Shown here piece by piece: positions 9,140 to 17,843 of a stretch of 64,000 nucleotides of DNA. Source of the stretch: Paenibacillus sp. FSL M7-0420. Lineage in GTDB: Bacteria; Bacillota; Bacilli; Paenibacillales; Paenibacillaceae. Each line of letters begins with the position of its first letter. Within the stretch, counting starts at the first letter, position 1. The stretch is taken from contig NZ_JBBOCJ010000001.1 in the NCBI RefSeq assembly GCF_038002345.1, forward strand, positions 3,472,001 through 3,536,000, given 5' to 3'. A program made the position numbers and the translations under genes. The notes under the pieces are model-generated. The model was not told the DNA's origin, searched no databases, and was given only the letters and a program-made list of their open reading frames with translations.

Positions 9140-12100
9140 ATGTTGAAAAAACTGACAATAACCATACTTGCGCTGGTGATGATCTGCACGGCGATGCTCC
9201 CCACAATGGGCGTTTCTGCCCATACCGAAGAGACGGTGACCGATGAGTTCTCGACCCTTCCGGCAGGCGAGTTGCGCTCGGAGAATTGGGTGATTGACAG
9301 CAGCAATCCTCAGTTTTTCAGCGGAGATGCTGACAGGATGGTCAGAACCTCCACCGATACCGGATATGCAGTCTATCAGATGACAGGCATCCAGTCGTTC
9401 TCGCTTCAAACGTATTATTTCTCCGGCTCAACCGCCGTAGTGAAGTTCTATGGATCAGCGGATGCGGCAGACTGGACGGAGCTTCCGGCCGTCAATGACA
9501 GTCCGGCAGCGACCGCCTCGGGCTGGTACGGAACCATGTATACACCATCAGGTGCATTGCCGGATAGTGTAAATTACCTGAAGATTGAAGTCAGCGGCGA
9601 TCTCGATACCTGGATGACGCAGCTCGGAAGCCTTAAGCTCTCCAATGTATCCATAGCTCCGCTAACGGTGAGCGATGAGCTGGACGATGTCTCACAGCTC
9701 TCTGCATACAGCGATAACTGGACCATGGATACAAGCAATCCCGATTATTTTGGCGGAGATGCTTCCCGGGCGGTAAGAACGGCAGAATCCGCTGAATTTA
9801 TCGTATACCATCTGCATAACCTGCAGTCCTTCAAAGCCCGCCTGCATTCCTTTGCCGGCTCCAGCGGAAGCATCAAGTTCTACGGTTCGGCGGATGCCTC
9901 GGCCTGGGCGGAGCTGCCCGCTGTTCAAGATGCTCCCCAGTCCACGGGTGATGGAGCTTGGACAGGGAGCAATTATACGCCTGCAGAGGTTATTCCACCT
10001 GGTATTCATTATCTGAAAATCGAACTAAGCGGTGATTCCGCCCCCTGGCAAATGCAGCTAGGCTCGGTCTCCTTATCCAATAGAACACAGGGAGGCGGCG
10101 GTAGCAGCGGTGGAGACGGGGATTATTACGTCGATGCCCTTACAGGCAGCGACAGTAATGACGGGCGGACACCGGAGACGGCGTGGAAGACATTTAGCGT
10201 GGTCAATCAGACTACCTTTGAGGCCGGTGACCGGATCTTGCTGAAGAAGGGCGGCATCTGGAACGAACAATTATATCCCAAAGGCAGCGGAACGGACGAG
10301 AAATTGATCACTATCGGTGCATATGGCACCGGAAGCAAGCCGGTTATTAATGGCGGAGGTATGGCCGGCGGGGCCGTGTATTTACGCAATGCCTCGAATT
10401 GGATGATCCGGGATCTGGAGGTTACCAACTATGCCTCCGAGAGGGGGACGGTCTACCGTGAAGGTATTATGGTAGAGAATGCCAATGGAGGGATCTTAAG
10501 AAATATACACATTAAGGATAACTATGTGCATGATGTATCCAGCAGCTTCCGCTATCCTACCGTATCCGGGGCTGAAGGTGGCCCACATGCATTCGGTGGC
10601 ATCTCCGTATATGTAGGAGGAACAACGGGTACAGACAAGTTCGACGGAGTATGGATCGAAGGCAACACGGTGGAACGGATCGGTCGTACCGGGATTGTGG
10701 TATGGGATCAGCGGTTCAACGGAACGGACTATGCTACGGTCAATGTCACCATCCGCGGGAATTATGTCAAGCAGGCGGACAGCGACGGCATTCTCACTTT
10801 TGGTGTGAATGGAGGGTTGATTGAACATAACATTGCAGAGGAGGGGGGGAACTATTCCGAGGAGGGTGAATTTAACGGCTCCGCCGCGATATGGCCGACC
10901 CGGGGCCGGAATAACGTTGTACAGTTCAATGAGTCCTTCAATACGAACAAGCCGGAGGGCGACGGGCAGGGCTTCAATCTGGATATTGATACCATAGACA
11001 GTGTGGTTCAATACAATTACAGCCATGGCAACAAAGGCGGATTCATGCTTTTCGTTGATGCGCGCTTGACTCCGGGGGTGCTGACAGGCTCCTCTAATAA
11101 TGTGGTACGCTACAACATCAGCCAAAATGATCTGACGCATACCTTTAACTTCGCAGGCGGGGTTACGCCGGATACACAAATCTATAATAATACGATCTAT
11201 ATCGGAGCAGGGCAGAACACCAGAATTATCGACCATGAATGGGATGACGGCGGCAATATCAACGCTCCCTATTCCTTCAAGAATAATCTGGTCTACAACC
11301 TTGGACAGGGAGGGTATAATCTGCCGGGAGTGAATGGCACCTTCGATCATAATCTGCTGTATGGCAATCACCCTGCAAGCGAGCCGGAGAACGCTAATTC
11401 CATCACAGCGAATCCGCTGCTTGTTGCCCAAGGCAGCGGCGGCACCGGCTGGAATACGGTGGACGGCTACAAGCTGAGAGACAACTCGCCTGCACTCGGA
11501 GCGGGAGCTGTTATTGCAGACAATGGCGGACTGGATTACTGGGGCAATGCCGTGTCAGCGGAGGCTCCGCCGAATATCGGAGCATATAACGGCCCCGGAC
11601 TTGATCCGGCAACGCTGCCTGAAGCACCCATAGATGATCTGCGGCTGTATTATGAAGGCCTGAAGATTGTACCGCATATTAAGGATGGAAGCAGCGGTGA
11701 TCTATCGCTTCAGCTTCAATTCACGAATAGTTCCACCTCAGATCCTCTGGTCATTAAGAAGATTACCTGGACTGTAGGTGAAGGCAAGGATCAGATTAGC
11801 GGCAGCGAATCGCAGTTATCCGGGATCGCACCGGGCAACAAATTCCCTTATTCCATTCCACTGCCGGGATTCGCTGAAGGCGTTAAGTATCCGCTGGAGC
11901 TGACGGTTGATCTGGAGGGTTACGAGGATGTTCACATTAAGCGGAATATAGATATTAACCGGATGCCGAATCAGTCGGATACAAGCAGTCCGGCGCTGAT
12001 TGATCTTGCGGACGGAACGCCTCTACTGACGGGTTACATTGGTGTTGATGATCTCAGTGGAACTGCGCAGCTGCGCTGGGATAAAGATCAGTTATATTTG

Positions 12101-14095
12101 ACAGCCGATATCCGTGATGATGTATTCACTCATAAGGCTTCCGGGATTAATATCTGGCAGAATGACAGCATCCAGTTCAGCCTTGCTCCCGGTGTGCCGG
12201 GAGACAGCCAGTCCTGGTATGAATATGGGATCTCTCAGACGCCGGAGGGGCCGCAAATTTACCGCTGGTTGTCCATGAAGGGGGCAGCCACCGGAGTGTT
12301 GACCACAGGCACGCTCAAGGTGACCAGAGATGAGCAGAATAAGGTAACCTCATATGCCCTGGCACTGCCCTGGAGCGAAGTGAGCCCCGTCCGGCCAGCG
12401 GCGGGTGAAGTCTTAAGCTTCTCGATGCTGGTCAATGACAATGACGGAGCAGGCCGCAAGGGTTATATCGAATGGGGCTCAGGCATTGGCGGTGTGAAGG
12501 ACCCGACTCTCTTCCGCACCTTTCAGCTGATGAATACCGGCAAGGGCGAAGAGCCGGAGCTGAGCAGCAATGCCGCTTTGAGCCGGTTGAGTATTGACGG
12601 TACAGATATTTCAGGGTTCGGGCAGGATAAACTGGATTACACCATCAACCTTCCTTTTTCCAAGACTGAGGTGATTGTAACAGGGACACCTGCTCATGCC
12701 GGGGCGACAGTGACAGTAACAGGCGGGAGCGGGCTTAAGGTAGGAGACAACAGGATTGATGTCAAAGTTACTGCTGCCGATGGAACTACTTCCAAGACTT
12801 ACACTGTACATGTGGTTCGGAGCGGTGATAACGCGGGGACGGATACGCCTGAACCTACGCCCGGCAGCAATAACGGCAACAATAACAATAATAATAATAA
12901 TAACAGTGGCGGCAGTGAAGGTACTCCCGGCACAGTAGGTGGTGAGATCATTACTCATTCACCGGGACTCCTTCAGTTACAAGCTGAACCGGGAGCCGAT
13001 GGAATCAGTCACGCACAGCTTCGGGACGGAGAGATCCGGCAAGCTATGGATGGTGTGCAGAGCGGAGCACTGGTGCTTAAGCTGGCAGCGGAGAATGCTA
13101 TGTTCAAAGGAAGTGCTTTTCAACTACCGGTTAAAGAGCTCAAGGATCATGTAACCTCGCTTACAGTACAAGCTGGCGGAGTGACCCTAACGATTCCCGT
13201 GGCTTCTCTGATGGATAGTATTCCGGAGGATTCCCGGCAGCTGGAGCTTTCCGTTCATATTGCAGATGCTTCACAGCAGCCTGCGGCCATGAATAAGAAA
13301 TGGACAACATATTCCATGCACCGGATCTCTCTGGCCGTGGACGGACAGCAAATTGAAAGGTTAAGTCGCTCTGCATCCATGAAGGTATCCATTGCACACA
13401 ACTTGAAGCCGGGAGAAGCGCAGCATCAAGCTATCGCCTATTCCATCACTGGTGGAGGGCAAACCGAAGTGGTTAAGAATTCTAAATATGTATCAGGAGC
13501 AGGCAGCGTTACGTTTACAACACAGAACTTTGGCCTCTATGGCACTGCAAATGCAGGTGTTCACTTCTCCGATACGGATTCAAGTAACTCCATCATTCTG
13601 GAGGCATTGGCTGCCCGTGACCTGGTTCGCGGTACAGGAGAGGGCAAATATGAACCTGATCGGCAAATCACCAGGGCAGAATTCATTCAGCTGCTGGTGT
13701 CCGCTCTGGAGCTTCAAGGCGGGAATAATCAAGGGATTTTCAAGGATGTCACTCCAGGGGCCTGGTATTACCAAGCAGTTATGACGGCTCAGGCCGCAGG
13801 TGTTGTTAATGGGCGCAGTGAGAGCTTCTTCGGTGCAATGGAGCCGGTTACCCGCCAGGAGATCGCTGTTATGCTGTTCCGCGCTATGCGTCTGAACGGA
13901 CCGCAGCCGGAGACTTCTGGCCCTGCCGCAGCCTTTACGGATCACAAGCAAATCGGAGCGTACGCTCTGGAGGCGGTTAACTATCTGCGGCAGACCGGTA
14001 TCATCAATGGTTATGATGACGGTACTTACAAACCGCAGGGTTTGACCACGCGTGAAGAGGCTGCAGCGGTAATATACAGAATCATGGGGTTGTGA
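9140..14095 (+). CDS. secreted multidomain beta-helix protein with CBM9-like, cadherin-like and three SLH domains
   Basis: Surface-anchored protein of 1651 residues, probably a polysaccharide lyase or hydrolase. ATG 9140 is chosen (GAGGAGG just upstream) over a frame extending to 8909. Signal peptide about 1-28 (ends GVSAH). Two related domains of about 135 residues (about 35-170 and 178-314) share ENW/DNW, SNPxxF.GDA, VKFYGSADA and YLKIE.SGD. A Gly/Ser linker leads to a right-handed parallel beta-helix (about 327-825; starts DYYVDALTGSDSNDGRTPETAW). A CBM9/DOMON-like domain (about 950-1133), a cadherin-like beta-sandwich (1140-1230), an Asn-rich linker and an uncharacterised domain (1270-1470) precede three SLH repeats (1475-1651), which bind cell-wall pyruvylated polymer. 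The enzyme family of the helix is not decided. Confidence 0.85.
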   Translation: MLKKLTITILALVMICTAMLPTMGVSAHTEETVTDEFSTLPAGELRSENWVIDSSNPQFFSGDADRMVRTSTDTGYAVYQMTGIQSFSLQTYYFSGSTAVVKFYGSADAADWTELPAVNDSPAATASGWYGTMYTPSGALPDSVNYLKIEVSGDLDTWMTQLGSLKLSNVSIAPLTVSDELDDVSQLSAYSDNWTMDTSNPDYFGGDASRAVRTAESAEFIVYHLHNLQSFKARLHSFAGSSGSIKFYGSADASAWAELPAVQDAPQSTGDGAWTGSNYTPAEVIPPGIHYLKIELSGDSAPWQMQLGSVSLSNRTQGGGGSSGGDGDYYVDALTGSDSNDGRTPETAWKTFSVVNQTTFEAGDRILLKKGGIWNEQLYPKGSGTDEKLITIGAYGTGSKPVINGGGMAGGAVYLRNASNWMIRDLEVTNYASERGTVYREGIMVENANGGILRNIHIKDNYVHDVSSSFRYPTVSGAEGGPHAFGGISVYVGGTTGTDKFDGVWIEGNTVERIGRTGIVVWDQRFNGTDYATVNVTIRGNYVKQADSDGILTFGVNGGLIEHNIAEEGGNYSEEGEFNGSAAIWPTRGRNNVVQFNESFNTNKPEGDGQGFNLDIDTIDSVVQYNYSHGNKGGFMLFVDARLTPGVLTGSSNNVVRYNISQNDLTHTFNFAGGVTPDTQIYNNTIYIGAGQNTRIIDHEWDDGGNINAPYSFKNNLVYNLGQGGYNLPGVNGTFDHNLLYGNHPASEPENANSITANPLLVAQGSGGTGWNTVDGYKLRDNSPALGAGAVIADNGGLDYWGNAVSAEAPPNIGAYNGPGLDPATLPEAPIDDLRLYYEGLKIVPHIKDGSSGDLSLQLQFTNSSTSDPLVIKKITWTVGEGKDQISGSESQLSGIAPGNKFPYSIPLPGFAEGVKYPLELTVDLEGYEDVHIKRNIDINRMPNQSDTSSPALIDLADGTPLLTGYIGVDDLSGTAQLRWDKDQLYLTADIRDDVFTHKASGINIWQNDSIQFSLAPGVPGDSQSWYEYGISQTPEGPQIYRWLSMKGAATGVLTTGTLKVTRDEQNKVTSYALALPWSEVSPVRPAAGEVLSFSMLVNDNDGAGRKGYIEWGSGIGGVKDPTLFRTFQLMNTGKGEEPELSSNAALSRLSIDGTDISGFGQDKLDYTINLPFSKTEVIVTGTPAHAGATVTVTGGSGLKVGDNRIDVKVTAADGTTSKTYTVHVVRSGDNAGTDTPEPTPGSNNGNNNNNNNNNSGGSEGTPGTVGGEIITHSPGLLQLQAEPGADGISHAQLRDGEIRQAMDGVQSGALVLKLAAENAMFKGSAFQLPVKELKDHVTSLTVQAGGVTLTIPVASLMDSIPEDSRQLELSVHIADASQQPAAMNKKWTTYSMHRISLAVDGQQIERLSRSASMKVSIAHNLKPGEAQHQAIAYSITGGGQTEVVKNSKYVSGAGSVTFTTQNFGLYGTANAGVHFSDTDSSNSIILEALAARDLVRGTGEGKYEPDRQITRAEFIQLLVSALELQGGNNQGIFKDVTPGAWYYQAVMTAQAAGVVNGRSESFFGAMEPVTRQEIAVMLFRAMRLNGPQPETSGPAAAFTDHKQIGAYALEAVNYLRQTGIINGYDDGTYKPQGLTTREEAAAVIYRIMGL

Positions 14096-14111
14096 TTTCA
14101 TTCTAGGGAGG

Positions 14112-14138
14112 CTGCCGGGATTTCCCGGCGGTCTTTTA
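14112..14138 (+). terminator. rho-independent terminator after the SLH gene
   Basis: GCCGGGA (14114-14120) pairs with TCCCGGC (14123-14129), followed by GGTCTTTTA. It lies 18 bases after the stop of the beta-helix/SLH gene and ends the GH42-GH92-foldase-SLH run. Confidence 0.75.
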
Positions 14139-14196
14139 CTGCTTCAGTTCAATTTGATAAGCTCTAGACGGATTGCAGCTATACATTTGACTAACC

Positions 14197-14237
14197 ACTA
14201 CATTATGTAGTAGATTATAACTACTACGTAGTGTAGT
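14197..14237 (+). promoter_or_regulatory. two BlaI-type operator dyads
   Basis: Two sites of the form ACTAC-N5-GTAGT lie at 14197-14211 and 14223-14237, 26 bases apart centre to centre and 43-83 bases before the BlaI-like start. This matches the known BlaI/MecI operator core (TACA..TGTA within ACTACA/TGTAGT dyads), so autorepression of the blaI-blaR1-like pair is expected. Confidence 0.75.
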
Positions 14238-14279
14238 AATAATGTTATGGACGCATAACGAAATGAAGAGGTGTTCACG

Positions 14280-14654
14280 GTGAGCAAGATTCACAAGCTA
14301 TCGGATACAGAATTAGAGCTAATGGAATCCATTTGGGCGAGTACGCCGCCAGTAACTTCAACGGAGCTGCTGAACCAGTTTGCGCACAAGGGACGTGACT
14401 GGAAGGCGCAGACGATCTCCACCTTTCTGTCACGGTTAGTGGATAAAGGGTTTCTGACTGCCACCAGGCATGGCCGGTTAAACAAATATACCCCGGTGAT
14501 TTCGCCTGAAGAGTATAAGCTGGTCGAAACTCAGCATGTCCTGGACGGGCTGTATCAGGGCTCTGTCAAGAATCTGATCTCAGCCATGTACGATGGCGAC
14601 AAGCTGTCGGACCAGGATATTGATGAGCTGAAGCACTGGTTCTCGGAAAAGTAG
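14280..14654 (+). CDS. BlaI/MecI-family transcriptional repressor
   Basis: Small winged-helix repressor (124 residues) of the penicillinase repressor family, which binds ACTAC..GTAGT dyads as a dimer and is inactivated by proteolysis through its BlaR1 partner. Visible family features are LSDTELELMESIW at the N-terminus, TSTELLNQF, the recognition region WKAQTISTFLSRLVDKGFL and the wing RHGRLNKYTPV, followed by a helical dimerisation tail. GTG 14280 (MSKIHKLSD) fits best because AAGAGG lies 6-7 bases upstream; an alternative GTG is at 14271. It abuts the M56 protease gene directly, as in bla/mec operons. Function in beta-lactam resistance is not supported since no beta-lactamase gene is adjacent. 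Confidence 0.9.
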   Translation: MSKIHKLSDTELELMESIWASTPPVTSTELLNQFAHKGRDWKAQTISTFLSRLVDKGFLTATRHGRLNKYTPVISPEEYKLVETQHVLDGLYQGSVKNLISAMYDGDKLSDQDIDELKHWFSEK

Positions 14655-16094
14655 GTGATGACGATGAAGACCTTACTCGATATTCTAATCCCGCTAACCG
14701 TTGCCGGAAGCGTAGTTACACTCAGCATTCAGGCACTGGGGAGGTTCTCGACCGGACATTTCCCGGCCCGATGGCGTTACGGACTCATTAAGCTGTCCTT
14801 AGTCTTTTATTTGATCCCTATAGCTCTGATCCTGCCGTGGTTATCCCAACACCTAAGCGCGCCGCGCGTAGCCACAAGTGTACAGAATCCCCAGAGTGGG
14901 AGGCTAACCGGGTATGTAGCGGAATCTCTGCAGCCTGCTCTAGCCCTTTCCGCAAGTACCGCATATATCCTGTTAGGGATCTGGGCAGCGGGAGCCATCA
15001 TTTTTGCCGCCTGGCAAGGATATGCGTACCGCAGGTTTACCAGAGTACTTAAGCGTAACCGTACCATGGTACCGGAGAATAGTGAGCCAGCCAGCATGCT
15101 AAAGAGCATCAAGGAGGAGCTTGGCCTCACATGTAGCGTGAAGCTCGCGTACAGTTCTGTCGCACGCAGTCCTTTTCTGGCCGGTCTATGGAGACCGTCG
15201 ATCTATTTGCCTATACAGAGTCATCCCAATCTGGATATGGAGATGGTCCTGCGCCATGAATTGGTTCATCTGAAGCGGAAGGATCTGTGGATCAAGGCTG
15301 CACTGCTTGCAGTCCGTACATTACATTGGTACAACCCGCTAGTTCACACCGTTCGTCATGAGCTTCATACCTGGAGTGAGCTGACCTGTGACCAGGAAGT
15401 GGTGCAAGAGATGTCTCATGCCGACCGCAAACGTTACGGCGGGACAATTCTGAATGTCATGGCAGGGCCCACCAGTCAACCCGGAGCTTTCTACGCCTTA
15501 TTATCCGGTGACGGCAAACAATTACAAAGGAGATTAACCCATATGCTTAACGTAAAAAAACTAAACAGACAGACCCTCTTCCTATCGGTCACCGCAGCCC
15601 TATTAATTGCAGGGATCGGCACCTCTACGGCGGCATTGGCCTCCAAGATGACACCGCAAGTAGTCGCCGACTCGGAGTATACTTCTTCTGATAATGCCGC
15701 TTCCGAAATTGCGGCTTCTACAGTGCCTGAAGGTAAAATAACCGAGCCAGCCAAAGGTTCTGGAACCCAGCCTGCCGAGAGCAGCACCATCCCCGCCCAG
15801 GAGTATAAAGCAGGACAACTTGTTGCTGGGCCATCTGAATCTGCTGGTTCTGTAACGGTTCCCGCTAAGCAGTCTCCAGGATCTGCTCAAGCAGAAATAA
15901 TTGCCCAGCCGCTGCCTGAGCTTGTAGCAGCCCCTGAGGAGAGTGCTCCTGTAACAGTACCGAAAGCAAGCGCAGCCCAATCGGATTCCGGGCTTGCCCC
16001 TGCGCCGGTCCCTGCCCAGGAAGAGGCCATCGCAGAGGCGCTTCCGGAGCTAGTGCCGGCTCCGGCAGAGAGCGTTCCAGCACCAGCAAAGTAA
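14655..16094 (+). CDS. BlaR1/MecR1-like M56 membrane metalloprotease without a penicillin-binding sensor
   Basis: Integral membrane zinc protease of 479 residues. N-terminal membrane helices are at about 5-27, 43-63 and 100-120. The cytoplasmic-facing gluzincin motif is HELVH (H201, E202, H205), with a downstream SELTCDQEV that fits the third ligand region. A helix at about 310-330 leads to an external tail. In BlaR1 that tail is a penicillin-binding domain; here it is about 150 residues of Pro/Ala/Glu-rich low complexity with two near copies of PELV.AP.ES. It overlaps or abuts the BlaI gene stop (possible starts GTG 14655, ATG 14658, ATG 14664). It probably cleaves or triggers cleavage of the repressor in response to an unknown envelope signal. 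Confidence 0.85.
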   Translation: MMTMKTLLDILIPLTVAGSVVTLSIQALGRFSTGHFPARWRYGLIKLSLVFYLIPIALILPWLSQHLSAPRVATSVQNPQSGRLTGYVAESLQPALALSASTAYILLGIWAAGAIIFAAWQGYAYRRFTRVLKRNRTMVPENSEPASMLKSIKEELGLTCSVKLAYSSVARSPFLAGLWRPSIYLPIQSHPNLDMEMVLRHELVHLKRKDLWIKAALLAVRTLHWYNPLVHTVRHELHTWSELTCDQEVVQEMSHADRKRYGGTILNVMAGPTSQPGAFYALLSGDGKQLQRRLTHMLNVKKLNRQTLFLSVTAALLIAGIGTSTAALASKMTPQVVADSEYTSSDNAASEIAASTVPEGKITEPAKGSGTQPAESSTIPAQEYKAGQLVAGPSESAGSVTVPAKQSPGSAQAEIIAQPLPELVAAPEESAPVTVPKASAAQSDSGLAPAPVPAQEEAIAEALPELVPAPAESVPAPAK

Positions 16095-16132
16095 ACATCC
16101 TGCATTCAATCTGCCGGTATATAATCACAGTC

Positions 16133-16171
16133 AGGGGCAGCTTCCCAAGCGGAGGCTGCCCCTGTTTTTTT
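16133..16171 (+). terminator. rho-independent terminator
   Basis: AGGGGCAGC (16133-16141) pairs perfectly with GCTGCCCCT (16155-16163), followed by GTTTTTTT. It ends the blaI-blaR1-like operon and lies just before the convergent epoxide hydrolase stop. Confidence 0.9.
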
Positions 16172-16183
16172 CACAAACACGTT

Positions 16184-17332
16184 CTAATCCCTGAAAGGTC
16201 TGAAGAATTCACGGATGTCATCCGCCAGCGGTCCCGGATCTTCCATAGCTGTGAAATGTCCACCGCGGGGCATCGTGGTCCACCGTGTAATATTCAGATT
16301 GCGTTCAGCCCAGGCTCTGGGCGGCAGACAGACATCCCCAGGGTATAGCGCTACCGCTGTAGGCACCTTAATCGCCCCCAAAGGCGGCAAAGTATGTGTA
16401 TTCTCATAATACAAATTCGCGGACGAGCCTGCCGTATTTGTAATCCAATAAATCATAATATTCGTAAGTAACTCATCCTCGCTGAAGCTTTGCCGCAGAT
16501 CGCCCTTACAATCACTCCATGCCCGGAATTTCTCAATGATCCAAGCCGCCAGACCCACAGGGGAATCGGTCAGCCCGTAAGCAATCGTCTGCGGCTTCGT
16601 CGACTGAATCTGCATATATCCGCCTTCCTCGGCGATCCATTGTGAGGTGTTTCGGATATACAATTGCTCCTCTTCCGTCAGGTCAGACTTATCCTGCACC
16701 GCCAGCAGATTTTTGATCAGGCCGATGTCGGTTAGATGAATTCCGCTTAGCAGCTCAGGATGGTTGAAGGCCAGATACCGGGTCACACCGGAGCCGATAT
16801 CTCCGCCTGCCGCAGCGAATTTGCTGTAACCCAGGTGTTCGGTCATTAATGTGGCCCATAGCCCGGCGATATGGGAATTGCTGATGCCCGTGCGCTTCAG
16901 TCCGTTCGAGAAGCCGAATCCGGGTACGGAAGGCACGATCACATCGAAGGCATCTTCAGGATTTCCGCCGTAGCTCGCCGGATCTGTAAGCATGGGAATA
17001 ATCTTTTCGTAACGCAAGAAGCTGTCCGGCCATCCGTGAGTGAGGATCAGCGGGTGGGGATTAGGGCCTTGGCCGCGTTCATGCACGAAATGTATATCCA
17101 GCCCGTCCACCTTGCAGCGGTAATGTGCCAGCTTGTTCAGCTCCGATTCACGGGTCCGCCAATCGAATTGATCCCGCCAATAGGCAATAAGGGATTTCAG
17201 ATACGCCTGATCTGTCCCCCGGTCCCATCCAGATTCTTCGAACATACCAGGCCAGCGGACATGCTCCAGTCTGTATTTCAGATCCTCCAGGACTTCATCG
17301 GCAACATGGATTTGATAACGTTCAACCGTCAT
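16184..17332 (-). CDS. epoxide hydrolase (EHN + alpha/beta hydrolase fold)
   Basis: Hydrolyses epoxides to diols through a covalent ester intermediate; the family resembles microsomal/juvenile-hormone epoxide hydrolases. 382 residues, no signal peptide, cytosolic. The N-terminal EHN domain (about 1-110, with VRWPGM and LNKLAHY) precedes the alpha/beta hydrolase core. The oxyanion-hole HGWP is at 99-102, the nucleophile Asp is in GGDIGSG (D178) and the catalytic His is in RGGHFTAMEDP near residue 357. All key residues are present. It stands alone, transcribed convergently with the blaI-blaR1-like operon, with its own upstream dyad at 17383. Natural substrate unknown. Confidence 0.9.
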   Translation of the reverse strand: MTVERYQIHVADEVLEDLKYRLEHVRWPGMFEESGWDRGTDQAYLKSLIAYWRDQFDWRTRESELNKLAHYRCKVDGLDIHFVHERGQGPNPHPLILTHGWPDSFLRYEKIIPMLTDPASYGGNPEDAFDVIVPSVPGFGFSNGLKRTGISNSHIAGLWATLMTEHLGYSKFAAAGGDIGSGVTRYLAFNHPELLSGIHLTDIGLIKNLLAVQDKSDLTEEEQLYIRNTSQWIAEEGGYMQIQSTKPQTIAYGLTDSPVGLAAWIIEKFRAWSDCKGDLRQSFSEDELLTNIMIYWITNTAGSSANLYYENTHTLPPLGAIKVPTAVALYPGDVCLPPRAWAERNLNITRWTTMPRGGHFTAMEDPGPLADDIREFFRPFRD

Positions 17333-17382
17333 TACGATCGCTCCTTATGTGTGATAAGTTCAGCACCATCGATAATACAACT

Positions 17383-17397
17383 ATACTTGATAAGTAT
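17383..17397. promoter_or_regulatory. dyad operator candidate upstream of epoxide hydrolase
   Basis: ATACTT-GAT-AAGTAT is a perfect 6-3-6 palindrome located 51 bases upstream of the epoxide hydrolase start, where a repressor or activator could bind. No regulator gene is adjacent. Confidence 0.45.
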
Positions 17398-17449
17398 GAG
17401 AGTAAGGTATTTAATGTATAAGACGTTTTAGAGAAATTAACAAAAAGCA

Positions 17450-17580
17450 AAAAGAAGCGGAGGGGAAATTTGGAACTGGAGGAGCGTTGGCGACCGCCTT
17501 TGTATTTGGATTTCTACCGCGATTAGCGGTTTAATCAAGAAATCTGGGGACAACAGCGGCCGGAGGGCCAAACATTCTCT
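17450..17580. repeat. intergenic hairpin-forming element
   Basis: Within the 511-base gene-free stretch 17333-17843, GATTTCT (17509-17515) pairs with AGAAATC (17538-17544). Nested inside are ACCGC/GCGGT (17516-17520 with 17526-17530) and GATTA/TAATC. The flanks are purine-rich and non-coding in all frames. It looks like a dispersed Paenibacillus intergenic repeat, but only one copy is in this window. The rest of the stretch (17581-17800) shows nothing I can name. Confidence 0.4.
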
Positions 17581-17804
17581 GGAGTCACGGCTGTACCCAT
17601 AAACGAAAACCTACAAGTACGAACTAGATAGCAGTTGCTTAAATCCACTTAAATTAGATTTCCACCCCCGTCTGTGACCACACGCACCACAACTTCCGTG
17701 AAGTAGGCTACATTTAGAGTATACCTAACGAAAGGTTTCACAAACTTCCGAAATTTGATTTGAATCCTCCTTTTGCAGCGGCTGGCGTAATAGAATGAGG
17801 TTGC

Positions 17805-17819
17805 TGATAAGGATTATCA
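17805..17819 (+). promoter_or_regulatory. Fur/PerR-like 7-1-7 inverted repeat before the flavodiiron operon
   Basis: TGATAAGGATTATCA matches the Bacillus Fur-box pattern TGATAATNATTATCA at all but one position. It lies 25 bases before the flavodiiron start, so a bound regulator would block transcription or initiation. It could instead be a site for the Crp/Fnr-type regulator encoded three genes downstream, although that family usually uses TTGAT-N4-ATCAA or TGTGA-N6-TCACA. Confidence 0.5.
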
Positions 17820-17843
17820 ATCAAATATTGGAGGCTAACACTA

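Noticed and set aside
10496..11431. 311-codon minus-strand frame
   Set aside because: Antisense of the beta-helix domain, whose repeat pattern is clear on the plus strand.
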